From Chloroflexota bacterium (lineage in GTDB: Bacteria > Chloroflexota > Dehalococcoidia > DSTF01 > JACRBR01), in NCBI GenBank assembly GCA_028872875.1, contig JAGWOC010000023.1, positions 1 to 43,844 on the forward strand: a stretch of DNA of 43,844 nt, read 5' to 3'. The translations under genes were made by a program, and so were the position numbers. The first letter of the stretch is position 1; every line of letters begins with the position of its first letter. Below, piece by piece: positions 7,965 through 14,540 of the stretch. The notes under the pieces were generated by a model. That model had not been told where the DNA came from. It did no database searches and saw nothing but the letters and a program-made list of their open reading frames with translations.

Positions 7965-10900
7965 TTGGCCATCGCGTACGTAGCCTCTGCCTTAGTGCAA
8001 GACTCGTCCTCGGATGCGGTTGTGACCATCCCCTCGTCCGCAGTTGCTGGCGATGTGGCCATAGCGATCGCCCTTTACGACGATCTCACGACCAGCAACT
8101 ATACACAGCCCACCGGCTGGACCTCCGCCCTGAATTCCCCGATAGCCGCTAGCCCGAAGCTGGTGTATGCGCAGGTAAGCTGGCGGGTACTCACCTCTGG
8201 CGATCCCGGTTCAACGTACACGTGGGCGATTGGCTCGTCCGGCACGCAGAGCCTGACAGTCCTCTTGGTCGTCTACTCAGGCACGGACACATCGACGCCG
8301 ATTGACGTGGCGGGCTCGTTCGGCACGGTGCAGAGCGGCACGCTCGCCCACGGGAACGCGACGGAGACACACACCGCTACGGCGCCCTCTATAACGACCG
8401 TTTCCGCCAACGACACCGTTTTGGTCCTGTCGGTCGGGGGCATCGTCTACGGCGCGTCTTCTGCGGGCGCCACCGACACGTACAACGCCACCACGGGCGA
8501 GACCACGGCTCTCCGGGCGAGCGGCGGCACCTCGGCGGCCCAGTACGGCGCGCCAGCCTTCTACGACTTCAGCCAGGCGTCGGCCGGCGCCACGACGGCG
8601 ACAACGGTCTCCACGACGTTCGCCGGTGCCGGTACCCACAGCGGCACGGTGGACTGGTTCCTAGCTGGCGTCCAGGTCGCCCTCAAGCCTGCGTCCACGG
8701 GAAACCACTACTCGACCACCCTGATCGACGCGCTGGGCACGGGCGCGCTCGCACCGAAGTCCGCTGCCGCCCCGCTCGGTACGGCCGTCGCGCTGCCTGT
8801 TCTGCGGTCGTCCGGCCTCTCTCGGACCCTCGTCGGCTCTCTCGGCATCCCCGACACCGGGACCGCCGCTACCGTGCCGACCGAGGTAATCTACGGAGGC
8901 GTCCTCGGCTACAGCGCGCTCGGCCAGTTCCAACTAGGGACCTCGCCTCGCTGGGATGTCACGTCGTTCGCCGCCGCATCCGGCGTGTCGGATGGGTCGG
9001 TTGCTGGGGCGGTCCTCGGCGATGCCTCGGGCGCGGTCGATCAGCCGCTCCTGACCTCCGTCTACGGGCTCGCGGACGCCATCGGGATCGGCGGCGGGCG
9101 CACGGCTTCGGCCGCCGCGCCACTGGCTGACACAGCGGGCGTCGGAGACCTGCGCGCTGTGGCGGCGCTCGCGACGGCGGCTGGTTCTCTCGGGACGGTC
9201 GGCGACCGCTCGGTGGCGGCCGCCTCGTCAGCGGGAGCCGCTGCGGGAGTGGTCAGCGCCAAGGCGGCGGTCGCAACCGCGCTGGCGGGAGGCTCCCTTG
9301 GGGCGGCCGACGGGCGGGCAGCGTCCGCAGCCGCCGTCCGTTCGGACGCTGCCGCGACGGCCGATGCTAGGGTCTCCAGCGCCTCTTCGGTGCTTGCCGA
9401 CTCCTCCGGCACGGCTGCCGCGCGGCTCGCATCGGCATCCGCATCGACCACGGAAACCATCGGCGCGTCCGATCTGCGCCTTTCGGACGCCTCCTCCGTC
9501 CTGGAGACCGGCGCCGGGATCGCTGGTACGCGAGTTGCGGCGGCTGCGGCAGAACAGGCGGATGCGCTGGCGACTGGGGGCCGTCCGGCTTACGGCGCAG
9601 GTGCGGCGGTGGCCGTCGGCGCGTCAGCGCAGCCGTTTGGCGGCGCGGGCCTCGGGGCGGGCATCGGCACTTCGGCGCGCGGCGCCTCTGCTTTCTCCTA
9701 CTCGGACGCCGCTGGCGTATCCGCGTCGCGCCAAGCGTCAGCCGACTCCGTGCTCGCCGCTTCACTCGGCCTGCCCGACGCCGCGCTGCGGCAGGGCTCC
9801 TCACACGTCGGCGACGCCCTCGGACTCCCCGCCGGCATGCTCGGAGGCATCACGGGGAGCGTCGTCACGCTTTCAGGCGCCCTCGGCCTGTTCGCCGGCA
9901 CCGTCAGTCACGCTCAGTCGACGGCCGTTGCTGCCCTCGGCGCATCGGAATCCCGGGCGGCGTCGGCTTCCGCGTCCGCGGCCGGCGCCCTCGGCCTGTC
10001 GGCGGCGGAACAGGCCGGCGCCGCGACATCCGTCACCACGCTTGCCGCCTCCCTTGGGCTATGGACTGGCGCGGTGAGGCTCGGGTCTGCCGAGGCATCA
10101 GCGGCCGTCGGCCTGCCGGAGTCACGCCAGGCGGCGGCCGCCGCGATCCGCGAGGCCGCCACCGGGGCGGCAGCCGGTCGTGTGGCGGCCGCGTCGGCCG
10201 GCATCGCGGCGATCGTCGGGCTGCCGGTTCAGCCCCGGCGCTCCGCAGTCCTGGCCCTGCTTTCGGCTGCCGCGCTGCCAGACGACACCGCCCGCCGCGC
10301 CTCTGCCGTGCTCGGCGACGCTTCCGGGCTGGCAGGCACAGCAAGCCGCTCCGCCTCCCGCTCCATCGTGGAGGCCATCGGCATCCCTGCCGACCGCACC
10401 TCGCGCGCCGTCAGCATGCTGGGGCTGTCGGCGGTCCTCGGCCTGTCGGATGCGGCCCTACGGTCGGCGCGCTCCCTGGCCGCCGCCGACCTGGGGACGG
10501 CGGGCGTCCGTACGTCTGCGGCGGCGGCGAGCGTGGCGGACACGCTTGCGGCGGCGGCGGCCCGCGGTCCGGCTTCAGCCGCGTCGGTGCGAGCCGACGG
10601 CATGGCGCTCCCTGGCGGGATCGTGCCTGCGCGTTCCATCGCTGACGCGGCGGGCATGCCGACTTCGCGGTCGTCTGCGGCAGCGCACGCCGTGTCCGAC
10701 TCCATGGGCCTGGGGGCAGCGCGACTCGCTGCGGCGGCCGCGGACTTGGCCGACGCGATCGGGATCCCGGTCGTCGTCACGCGGGGCATCGTCTCGGCCG
10801 AAGGCATCGGGCTCCCGCCGTCGGCCGGCGGCGTCGTCGCCTCCGTCGCCGTCATCACGCTGCCGATGCAGTACGTCGGCGCGCTGCTCAGGGCCGGGGG

Positions 10901-11024
10901 CTCCCTTCAGGCGGTCCTGGAGGCCGGGGGCGTGACGCATGCGGTGGTCGAGGCCGGCGGAACGGCCGCGGCTCTGATGGAGGCGGCCGGCACGACCTAC
11001 GCCGTCATCCAACTGCCGCTCTGA
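7965..11024 (+). CDS. giant Ala/Ser-rich repeat tail fibre protein
   Basis: TTG 7965 opens a 1019-residue protein, the longest in the window. Residues 1-240 form a beta-sandwich typical of phage tail proteins (PTGWT, VVYSGTDTSTPID, WFLAGVQVALK). Near residue 310 is a GYSALGQFQLG segment, also typical of tail proteins. From about residue 345 to 945 there are about 30 degenerate repeats of 17-20 residues: a small hydrophobic pair, Asp or Glu, Ala-x-Gly-(Leu/Ile), three residues, Arg, then an Ala/Ser run. The C-terminus (about 975-1012) holds four units of about ten residues with the core EAGG-x4-AV. A repeated trimeric fibre shaft is likely. The C-terminal repeats may be a tip or assembly element. 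Confidence 0.8.
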   Translation: MAIAYVASALVQDSSSDAVVTIPSSAVAGDVAIAIALYDDLTTSNYTQPTGWTSALNSPIAASPKLVYAQVSWRVLTSGDPGSTYTWAIGSSGTQSLTVLLVVYSGTDTSTPIDVAGSFGTVQSGTLAHGNATETHTATAPSITTVSANDTVLVLSVGGIVYGASSAGATDTYNATTGETTALRASGGTSAAQYGAPAFYDFSQASAGATTATTVSTTFAGAGTHSGTVDWFLAGVQVALKPASTGNHYSTTLIDALGTGALAPKSAAAPLGTAVALPVLRSSGLSRTLVGSLGIPDTGTAATVPTEVIYGGVLGYSALGQFQLGTSPRWDVTSFAAASGVSDGSVAGAVLGDASGAVDQPLLTSVYGLADAIGIGGGRTASAAAPLADTAGVGDLRAVAALATAAGSLGTVGDRSVAAASSAGAAAGVVSAKAAVATALAGGSLGAADGRAASAAAVRSDAAATADARVSSASSVLADSSGTAAARLASASASTTETIGASDLRLSDASSVLETGAGIAGTRVAAAAAEQADALATGGRPAYGAGAAVAVGASAQPFGGAGLGAGIGTSARGASAFSYSDAAGVSASRQASADSVLAASLGLPDAALRQGSSHVGDALGLPAGMLGGITGSVVTLSGALGLFAGTVSHAQSTAVAALGASESRAASASASAAGALGLSAAEQAGAATSVTTLAASLGLWTGAVRLGSAEASAAVGLPESRQAAAAAIREAATGAAAGRVAAASAGIAAIVGLPVQPRRSAVLALLSAAALPDDTARRASAVLGDASGLAGTASRSASRSIVEAIGIPADRTSRAVSMLGLSAVLGLSDAALRSARSLAAADLGTAGVRTSAAAASVADTLAAAAARGPASAASVRADGMALPGGIVPARSIADAAGMPTSRSSAAAHAVSDSMGLGAARLAAAAADLADAIGIPVVVTRGIVSAEGIGLPPSAGGVVASVAVITLPMQYVGALLRAGGSLQAVLEAGGVTHAVVEAGGTAAALMEAAGTTYAVIQLPL

Positions 11025-11036
11025 GGGGGTGGCCGC

Positions 11037-11348
11037 GTGGCTGCGCCGTCCGTCGTGTACTTCTCTGGCCTCAACGTCGCGGCGCCCTACACCATCCTCG
11101 ACCAGGACGGCAAGGCCGTGGACCTCACGGGCGCGACCGTGACGTGCAAGCTCTGGCGCCCCGACCAGAGCCTGAGCCAGCCCACCGTGACGGTCACAAA
11201 CCCGTCGGGCGGCGTCGTCCAGATCACGCTCACCGCAACGGTCGTGACGATGGCCGGGTCGTACAGCGGGCGCTTCTACCCGGTCCTGCCCGACGGCACC
11301 GACGTCGGCACGGACCCGCGGTTCTCGTTCGTCGCGGTCGCGGAGTGA
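11037..11348 (+). CDS. small BppU-like beta-sandwich protein
   Basis: GTG 11037 behind GAGGGGGTGG. The 103-residue protein begins with an apolar strand, then LDQDGKAVDLTGATVTCKLW and GGVVQITLTATVVTMAGSYSGRFY. These are the alternating strands of the Ig-like domain found at the N-terminus of BppU baseplate proteins and related tail proteins. It is a stand-alone domain here. A tail-fibre cap or adaptor is inferred from its place after the giant fibre gene. Confidence 0.65.
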   Translation: MAAPSVVYFSGLNVAAPYTILDQDGKAVDLTGATVTCKLWRPDQSLSQPTVTVTNPSGGVVQITLTATVVTMAGSYSGRFYPVLPDGTDVGTDPRFSFVAVAE

Positions 11349-11362
11349 GGGAGGCGGTTCCG

Positions 11363-11836
11363 GTGTCGGACGACCTGCCGCTGTACGCGAAGGCCGCGCT
11401 GGCGAAGTGGGGCGAGGCGACGATCCAGACGACGCATGGCGAGAAGCCGACCGCCGTCGTGATGCTGGCCGTGTTCGGCGCGGAGTCCGGCGGGACGTGG
11501 GACCGCCGCACGCGCGGGGACTCCATCGCCGAGCTGGCGGCGTGGCCCGAGTCGCAGGCGATGGTCCGCGAGTGCAACTGCGTCGGCTACGGCTCATGGG
11601 GAGCGCCGCAAATCTTCATGCCCGTGCACGCGGCATGGTTGAAGGAGCAGACGGGCGTCGACAGCCCGTGCTTCTGGGCCGCGTGGCTCTGCGAGGTGCC
11701 GCACGCCGTGGAGGCCGCGGCCGTGATCCTGGCGTCGCAGGGGCCGGGCGCGTGGAGCACCTACACTGGCGGCGAGTGGTTGGCCCACCTCGCGCAGGCG
11801 CAGGCCGCCTATGCCGCGGCGAAGGAGGCGGCGTAG
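11363..11836 (+). CDS. lysozyme-like (transglycosylase-fold) endolysin candidate
   Basis: GTG 11363 follows GAGGGAGGC. The 157-residue protein shows a lysozyme-superfamily pattern: FGAESGGTWD, with Glu41 as candidate catalytic acid, then VGYGSWGAPQIFMPVHAAWL, the equivalent of the G-x-x-Q-I segment of SLT domains, and a final WSTYTGG segment before a helix. Members cut the glycan strands of peptidoglycan. There is no signal peptide, so export through the holin downstream or delivery as a virion enzyme are both possible. It is immediately followed by a cysteine peptidase gene. Confidence 0.68.
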   Translation: MSDDLPLYAKAALAKWGEATIQTTHGEKPTAVVMLAVFGAESGGTWDRRTRGDSIAELAAWPESQAMVRECNCVGYGSWGAPQIFMPVHAAWLKEQTGVDSPCFWAAWLCEVPHAVEAAAVILASQGPGAWSTYTGGEWLAHLAQAQAAYAAAKEAA

Positions 11837-11837
11837 C

Positions 11838-12764
11838 GTGGGAATCCACGGCCCCTACGGCGCCCGCCGCAGCGACCCGCGCCCCGGTCTCGCCGACCAC
11901 CGCGCATGGACCGCGGCGCCTGTGACGCTTCCCGCCGAGTACGCCGATCCGATCATGCCGACGCTGGCCGTGGACGACCAGGCGGGATCGGACATGTGCA
12001 TGGGCGCCGCGTCGGCCAAGGTGCGCGAGTGGTGGCGCGTCAAGCTCGGGTTGCCCCGCGTGCCTCTCTCGTTCCCGTACATCTATGCGCGCGGACACCA
12101 GATCGCCGGCGACACGGCCGAGGGCATGCAGGCCGTCTGGGCGATGGAGGCCCTGGAGCGGTACGGCGCCTGCGCGCTCGCGGAGGACGCGTTGCAGCCG
12201 TCGACGGAGACGGTCGCACAGGCCGAAGCCGCGTCTCCGCCATCGCTCGACAAGGATGCCGCCGAGAACAAGATCGCCGCCTCCGGCCCCGTCGACCCGC
12301 ACGATGCGGCGGCTCTCGGTGCGGCCATCATGCACGCACCCGTCATCGTCATCATCCCGGTCTACGCCTCGATGGGCGTCGAGAATCCGGTCCAGGACGG
12401 CTTCGGCGGATGGGTCGCGCTGCCGCCGGCGGACCTCGCCAATGCGCAGGTCGATGGCCTGCACGCGGTCGTGGCCCATGGCTGGCGGACCTGGAACGGC
12501 CACCTGCAGCGCCGGCTGCGCAACTCGTGGGGCGCCGGGTACGCGATGGGGGGCGACGTTTGGCTCGACGCCTCCCACCCCATCGAGGAGGCGTGGTCCA
12601 TGACCTGCGCCCTCGACCCCCGCTGCGTCTACCTGCACCAGACCGCGGCGCAGGCTCGCGCGTGGGCCGCCGCGCACCCCGACGTGCCGGCGGCGTGGCG
12701 CGCCGACTTGGAGGCGTACGCGCTGAGGCAGGACGCGGCGGCCGCCGGATTGGGCTGCACGTGA
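11838..12764 (+). CDS. papain-like (C1-type) cysteine peptidase
   Basis: GTG 11838, 308 residues, one nt after the upstream stop. Key segments in order are DDQAGSDMCMGAASA (Gln48 as oxyanion residue and Cys54 as nucleophile), VDGLHAVVAHGW (His209) and LRNSWGAGYAMGG (Asn229 in the classic NSWG motif). This is the papain catalytic triad in the right order and spacing. The region between (residues 80-200) fits a two-domain papain fold. There is no signal peptide or propeptide. Being next to the lysozyme-like gene, it may cut peptide cross-links or surface proteins, or act in the virion. Substrate unknown. Confidence 0.78.
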   Translation: MGIHGPYGARRSDPRPGLADHRAWTAAPVTLPAEYADPIMPTLAVDDQAGSDMCMGAASAKVREWWRVKLGLPRVPLSFPYIYARGHQIAGDTAEGMQAVWAMEALERYGACALAEDALQPSTETVAQAEAASPPSLDKDAAENKIAASGPVDPHDAAALGAAIMHAPVIVIIPVYASMGVENPVQDGFGGWVALPPADLANAQVDGLHAVVAHGWRTWNGHLQRRLRNSWGAGYAMGGDVWLDASHPIEEAWSMTCALDPRCVYLHQTAAQARAWAAAHPDVPAAWRADLEAYALRQDAAAAGLGCT

Positions 12765-12924
12765 CCTGGTCCCTTCCAGTCTGACGCCCCCGCCTTCGCA
12801 GCCGCCGAACTCTCCCCCACAGCGCCCCGCAGCCGCGCGCAATGCACCCCGCGTGGCTCATTAGCCCTGCGGCGCGCCATCGCGCAGCCTTGGGCCGCCT
12901 ACGGCCGCCAGGAGGCAAGCCGCC
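12765..12924 (+). other. intergenic leader before holin
   Basis: About 160 nt without a supported gene between the cysteine peptidase and the first holin start. No strong terminator is visible. The last 15 nt contain the AGGAGG site for ATG 12925. Confidence 0.5.
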
Positions 12925-13362
12925 ATGCGCGTGCGCCTCACAAGCCCCCTGCCGCACCTTGGAGCGAGAGGAAGTGGCCCGATGGGCTCCCTGCTGACCG
13001 GCTCCGTCGACCCGCTGCTGCTCGGCCTCCTGAAACTGGCGCTCGTCGCCGCGATCGGCTACGTCGCTCCGCGCGCCGTCCGGTGGCTCGACGCGCACAC
13101 GACCGCCCAGCAGCGGACGCTGCTCGGCTCGGCCGCTCGTGATGCCGTCCTGTGGGCGGAGCAGTTCGCCGGACCCGCGGGCAACGCGAAGTTCCAGGCG
13201 GCCGTCGCGCGGCTGAACGTGCTGCTCGGCCGCTACGGGTTCACCGCGGCAGAGATCGAGGGCGCTGTCCAGGCGGCGTGGGCCGCCGCGAAGGCTCAGG
13301 GCCTGCTCAATGCGCCGGCGCAGCCCGCCGCGCCGCCCGCCGTGGGGAAGGTGGGAGCATGA
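12925..13362 (+). CDS. LLH-type phage holin with two possible starts
   Basis: ATG 12925 has a perfect AGGAGG at 12910-12915; ATG 12982 also has a good GAGAGGAAG. The long form is 145 residues, the short 126. After the second start there is one hydrophobic helix (short-form residues about 7-28), then WLDAHTTAQQRTLL, an AVLWAEQ segment and GNAKFQAAVARLNVLLGRYGF, the arrangement of the LLH holin family (PF09682). Holins open the inner membrane for endolysin. The long form adds MRVR and 15 more residues in front of the membrane segment. This resembles the dual-start holin/antiholin design, which is inference. The stop overlaps the next start (ATGA). Confidence 0.75.
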   Translation: MRVRLTSPLPHLGARGSGPMGSLLTGSVDPLLLGLLKLALVAAIGYVAPRAVRWLDAHTTAQQRTLLGSAARDAVLWAEQFAGPAGNAKFQAAVARLNVLLGRYGFTAAEIEGAVQAAWAAAKAQGLLNAPAQPAAPPAVGKVGA

Positions 13363-13634
13363 GCCTGAACATCGCGCTGACGGTCGACGGCGACCTGGAG
13401 CACCCCGCCGCGCGAGACCTGGCGGAGCACGTCGTGCGCCTGGTGCGCGAGGCCGTCCAAGGCGCGGCGGCGCAGCAGTCGGCGCGCGTCGACATCGCCG
13501 GCCCGCACGAGCTGCGGTCGACGACAGAGCGGCGCGCGTTCAACGCGCCGGAGGAGTTCCGCGCGGACTCCGACGGCCCAAGGCGCGCCGTGGAGTTCAG
13601 CGCGTACATCCACCTGCCGAAGGAGGGCGCGTGA
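13359..13634 (+). CDS. small acidic/Ala-rich protein, unknown function
   Basis: ATG 13359 overlaps the holin stop by four nt. The 91-residue protein starts MSLNIALTVDGDLEHPAARDLAEHV, has a helical middle and ends in a strand AVEFSAYIHLPKEGA. There are no Cys or membrane segments. Translational coupling suggests it is made together with the holin. No family recognised. Confidence 0.6.
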   Translation: MSLNIALTVDGDLEHPAARDLAEHVVRLVREAVQGAAAQQSARVDIAGPHELRSTTERRAFNAPEEFRADSDGPRRAVEFSAYIHLPKEGA

Positions 13635-13693
13635 TGCCGAAGGCGAGCAAGAAGCCGAAGAAGAAGGGGAGCAAGCCCAAGGGCGGGAAGTAG
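13634..13693 (+). CDS. tiny Lys-rich peptide (copy 1)
   Basis: ATG 13634 overlaps the previous stop (TGATG). The 19-residue product is about half lysine: it begins MPKASKK and ends KPKGGK. Just after its stop lies a strong terminator. A second, altered copy of peptide plus terminator is found at 14238-14350. Likely to bind nucleic acid or membrane if made; function unknown. Confidence 0.5.
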   Translation: MPKASKKPKKKGSKPKGGK

Positions 13694-13705
13694 CGGGCAT
13701 GCGTG

Positions 13706-13740
13706 GGCCGTCGCTGCCTTCGGGCGGCGGCGGCCTTTTT
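13706..13740 (+). terminator. intrinsic terminator 1
   Basis: A 13-bp GC-rich stem (13706-13718 with 13723-13735, two G-T pairs) capped by TTCG and followed by five T. It ends the lysis transcript just before the tRNA-like island. Confidence 0.93.
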
Positions 13741-13747
13741 GCGTCCT

Positions 13748-13769
13748 CGGCAGTCGTGCTATACTGCCG
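13748..13769 (+). promoter_or_regulatory. promoter P1 of the tRNA-like array, with inverted repeat
   Basis: Extended -10: TGC followed by TATACT at 13760-13765. A weak -35-like TTGCGT lies 15 nt upstream of the -10. Perfect arms CGGCAG (13748-13753) and CTGCCG (13764-13769) frame the -10. The half-site CTGCC/GGCAG also appears at the two reverse promoters near 35190 and 35890, suggesting a shared regulator. Confidence 0.6.
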
Positions 13770-13780
13770 CCGCGTACACG

Positions 13781-13827
13781 CGCCGCCCCGGCGCAACCAG
13801 CGGTGCACCGCTTGCCGGCGGCGGCTC
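13781..13827 (+). ncRNA. 5' extended hairpin of array transcript 1
   Basis: Directly downstream of P1. Outer arms GCCGCC/GGCGGC and CCGGC/GCCGG enclose the 14-nt palindrome AGCGGTGCACCGCT at 13799-13812. It stands immediately before the conserved leader hairpin at 13830. Transcript 2 also has a long stem (14398-14406 with 14442-14450) just before its leader. It may protect the 5' end or guide processing. Confidence 0.5.
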
Positions 13828-13829
13828 CA

Positions 13830-13851
13830 GTAGACTCCGGCCCTCGGGCCG
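13830..13851 (+). repeat. conserved leader hairpin, copy 1
   Basis: GTAGACTC followed by a 5-bp hairpin with arms CGGCC and GGCCG and loop CTCG. The same element occurs at 13996-14017 (same loop) and 14452-14473 (loop TAGC). In all three cases it directly precedes a tRNA 3' half. The paired arms are identical while the loop varies. Confidence 0.8.
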
Positions 13852-13929
13852 CCGTCAAAGAGGTGGAAGATGCGGGTTCAATCCCCGCCCGCGCTCCGGC
13901 GCGGTAGCTCAACAGGCAGAGCGCCACAA
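13852..13929 (+). ncRNA. circularly permuted tRNA-like element A
   Basis: Order is 3' half first. GTGG (13863-13866) is a possible anticodon-stem strand, followed by variable AAGAT. The T-arm is GCGGG/CCCGC with loop TTCAATC (13872-13888). Then come the acceptor 3' strand (13889-13894), loop TCCG (13895-13898), acceptor 5' strand (13899-13904), T8-A9 and a D-arm GCTC/GAGC (13907-13922) with loop AACAGGCA that keeps GG and the closing A. CCAC (13924-13927) pairs with GTGG. The six acceptor pairs are perfect, plus a possible G-T pair. No normal seven-base anticodon loop with U33 can be assembled. The next element starts two nt later. Confidence 0.72.
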
Positions 13930-13995
13930 GCGGAAGATGCCAGTTCGACTCCGGCCGCTGGCACGCCAGCGTAGCTCAAAGGCAGAGCGTCCGCC
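13930..13995 (+). ncRNA. circularly permuted tRNA-like element B
   Basis: 3' half: GCGGA (13930-13934), variable AGAT, T-arm GCCAG/CCGGC around TTCGACT (one A-C mismatch), acceptor strand CGCTGGC (13956-13962). Two nt, AC, separate it from the 5' half: GCCAGCG (13965-13971), T8-A9, D-arm GCTC/GAGC with loop AAAGGCA, G26, then TCCGC (13990-13994). The acceptor strands pair 7 of 7 and the anticodon strands TCCGC/GCGGA pair 5 of 5, but only in the permuted reading. Read in the normal order, element A's 5' half and B's 3' half do not pair. This is the best-formed copy. Confidence 0.78.
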
Positions 13996-14017
13996 GTAGA
14001 CTCCGGCCCTCGGGCCG
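13996..14017 (+). repeat. conserved leader hairpin, copy 2
   Basis: Identical over its full length to the copy at 13830-13851. It separates tRNA-like elements B and C, so it is not only a transcript 5' end; it may be a processing or branching signal. Confidence 0.8.
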
Positions 14018-14084
14018 TTGGCCAATAGTTGCGGGTTCGACTCCCGCCGGCGCCTGAGGGCGCGCGATGCCAAGCGGTTTGGCC
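14018..14084 (+). ncRNA. circularly permuted tRNA-like element C (degenerate)
   Basis: Perfect T-arm GCGGG/CCCGC with TTCGACT (14031-14047), acceptor strand CGGCGCC, loop TGAG (14055-14058), then GGCGCGCG, which gives seven pairs with one bulged G. Positions 8-9 are AT rather than TA. The D-arm GCC/GGC with loop AAGCGGTTT (14069-14083) looks like that of Gln-type tRNAs. The sequence runs straight into a 15-bp hairpin where the anticodon arm would be. It is less regular than B and D. Confidence 0.6.
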
Positions 14085-14119
14085 AAGAAGGGGCTCAGGC
14101 AACGCCTGGGCTTCTTCTT
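14085..14119 (+). ncRNA. 15-bp hairpin replacing the anticodon arm of element C
   Basis: Arms 14085-14099 and 14105-14119 pair over 15 positions (three G-T) around a five-base loop. It starts one nt after the D-arm of element C. The counterpart after element D is at 14541-14576. It may also end transcript 1, as the 3' arm is T-rich, although no T-run follows. Confidence 0.65.
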
Positions 14120-14237
14120 CGGCCGCCGCGCCCCCCGCCGTCCCGGCACAGTAGGCGCGTCCTGGGCAGTGCGCGCGCCAGCGCCGCCACGTCGTCTGGC
14201 CGCGTCGCCGCAGGCGCAGAGGGCGGGGTGAGGAAGC
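14120..14237 (+). other. spacer between array 1 and Lys-rich peptide 2
   Basis: About 118 nt of GC-rich sequence. A basic open frame (ATG 14067 to 14232) crosses it, but its start lies inside the element C D-arm and it lacks a ribosome binding site. I see no supported gene. Confidence 0.4.
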
Positions 14238-14363
14238 GTGCCCAAGAAGAAGAAGCCCGCCAAGAAGGGGAGCAAGCCCAAGGGCGGGGAAGTGACGGGT
14301 TGCAGGTCGGTGCGCTGCGGCCGTCGGCCTTCGGGCTGGCGGCCGTTTTTGCGTCTGTGCTAG
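14238..14363 (+). pseudogene. Lys-rich peptide copy 2, stop lost by one extra G
   Basis: GTG 14238 behind GAGGAAG. It starts MPKKKKPAKKG and then repeats the KPKGG segment of copy 1. Twenty-seven nt are identical to copy 1. Copy 2 then has one extra G, so the frame misses the stop used in copy 1 and runs on for 24 codons through terminator 2 to TAG 14361-14363. This is either a decayed copy or a longer peptide. Confidence 0.5.
14318..14350 (+). terminator. intrinsic terminator 2
   Basis: A 12-bp stem (14318-14329 with 14334-14345) capped by TTCG and followed by five T. It closely resembles terminator 1 and ends in the same TTTTTGCGT word, as part of a duplicated block. Confidence 0.92.
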
Positions 14364-14366
14364 AGT
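14358..14366 (+). promoter_or_regulatory. putative promoter P2 of the second tRNA-like unit
   Basis: Extended -10 TGC-TAGAGT in the same position relative to terminator 2 as TGC-TATACT is to terminator 1. No good -35 is visible and the spacing from the terminator is shorter, so this promoter may be weak or decayed. Confidence 0.4.
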
Positions 14367-14451
14367 GTCGCCAGAGGGCCACCAGCCCTCACTCAGACGG
14401 GCGGCTGGCCGTCAGCGGGTCCTCGTCCAAGTGCCGTTGTGAGCCGCCCGC

Positions 14452-14473
14452 GTAGACTCCGGCCTAGCGGCCG
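14452..14473 (+). repeat. conserved leader hairpin, copy 3
   Basis: Same GTAGACTC plus CGGCC/GGCCG hairpin as the copies at 13830 and 13996, with loop TAGC. It is preceded by a 9-bp long-range stem (14398-14406 with 14442-14450). Confidence 0.8.
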
Positions 14474-14540
14474 TTGTCCAAGAGGTCGCGGGTTCGAATC
14501 CCGCCGTGCCCCTCGGGGCGCGTAGCTCAGCGGTAGAGCA
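14474..14540 (+). ncRNA. circularly permuted tRNA-like element D
   Basis: Variable AGGTC (14483-14487), perfect T-arm GCGGG/CCCGC with loop TTCGAAT (14488-14504), acceptor strand CGTGCCC (14505-14511), loop CTCG (14512-14515), acceptor strand GGGCGCG (14516-14522), T8-A9, and D-arm GCTC/GAGC with loop AGCGGTA (14525-14539). The acceptor strands pair 7 of 7 with one G-T. The elbow bases U8, A14, GG in the D-loop and TTC in the T-loop are all present. The 3' half has no partner for an anticodon stem. Instead GGCAG at 14541 pairs with CTGCC at 14572 in a capped hairpin. Confidence 0.78.

Noticed and set aside
9000-10800. CRISPR array or direct DNA repeats in the fibre gene
   Set aside because: The repeat exists at protein level with strong degeneracy; no identical spaced DNA repeats are seen.
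9062-10858. Reverse frames rich in Ala/Arg/Pro across the repeat fibre gene
   Set aside because: Mirror effect of the Ala/Ser repeat codons; no start sites and no protein features.
13898-13962. Canonical tRNA made of the 5' half of element A and the 3' half of element B
   Set aside because: Only 16 nt lie between D-arm and T-arm, too few for an anticodon arm, and the acceptor strands GGCGCGG and CGCTGGC do not pair.
13965-14054. Long type II tRNA made of the 5' half of element B and the 3' half of element C
   Set aside because: The acceptor strands pair at only four of seven positions, and the D-arm is of the short type.
14067-14232. 54-codon basic ORF after tRNA-like element C
   Set aside because: The start lies inside the D-arm, there is no ribosome binding site, and the sequence is a hairpin followed by GC-rich random codons.
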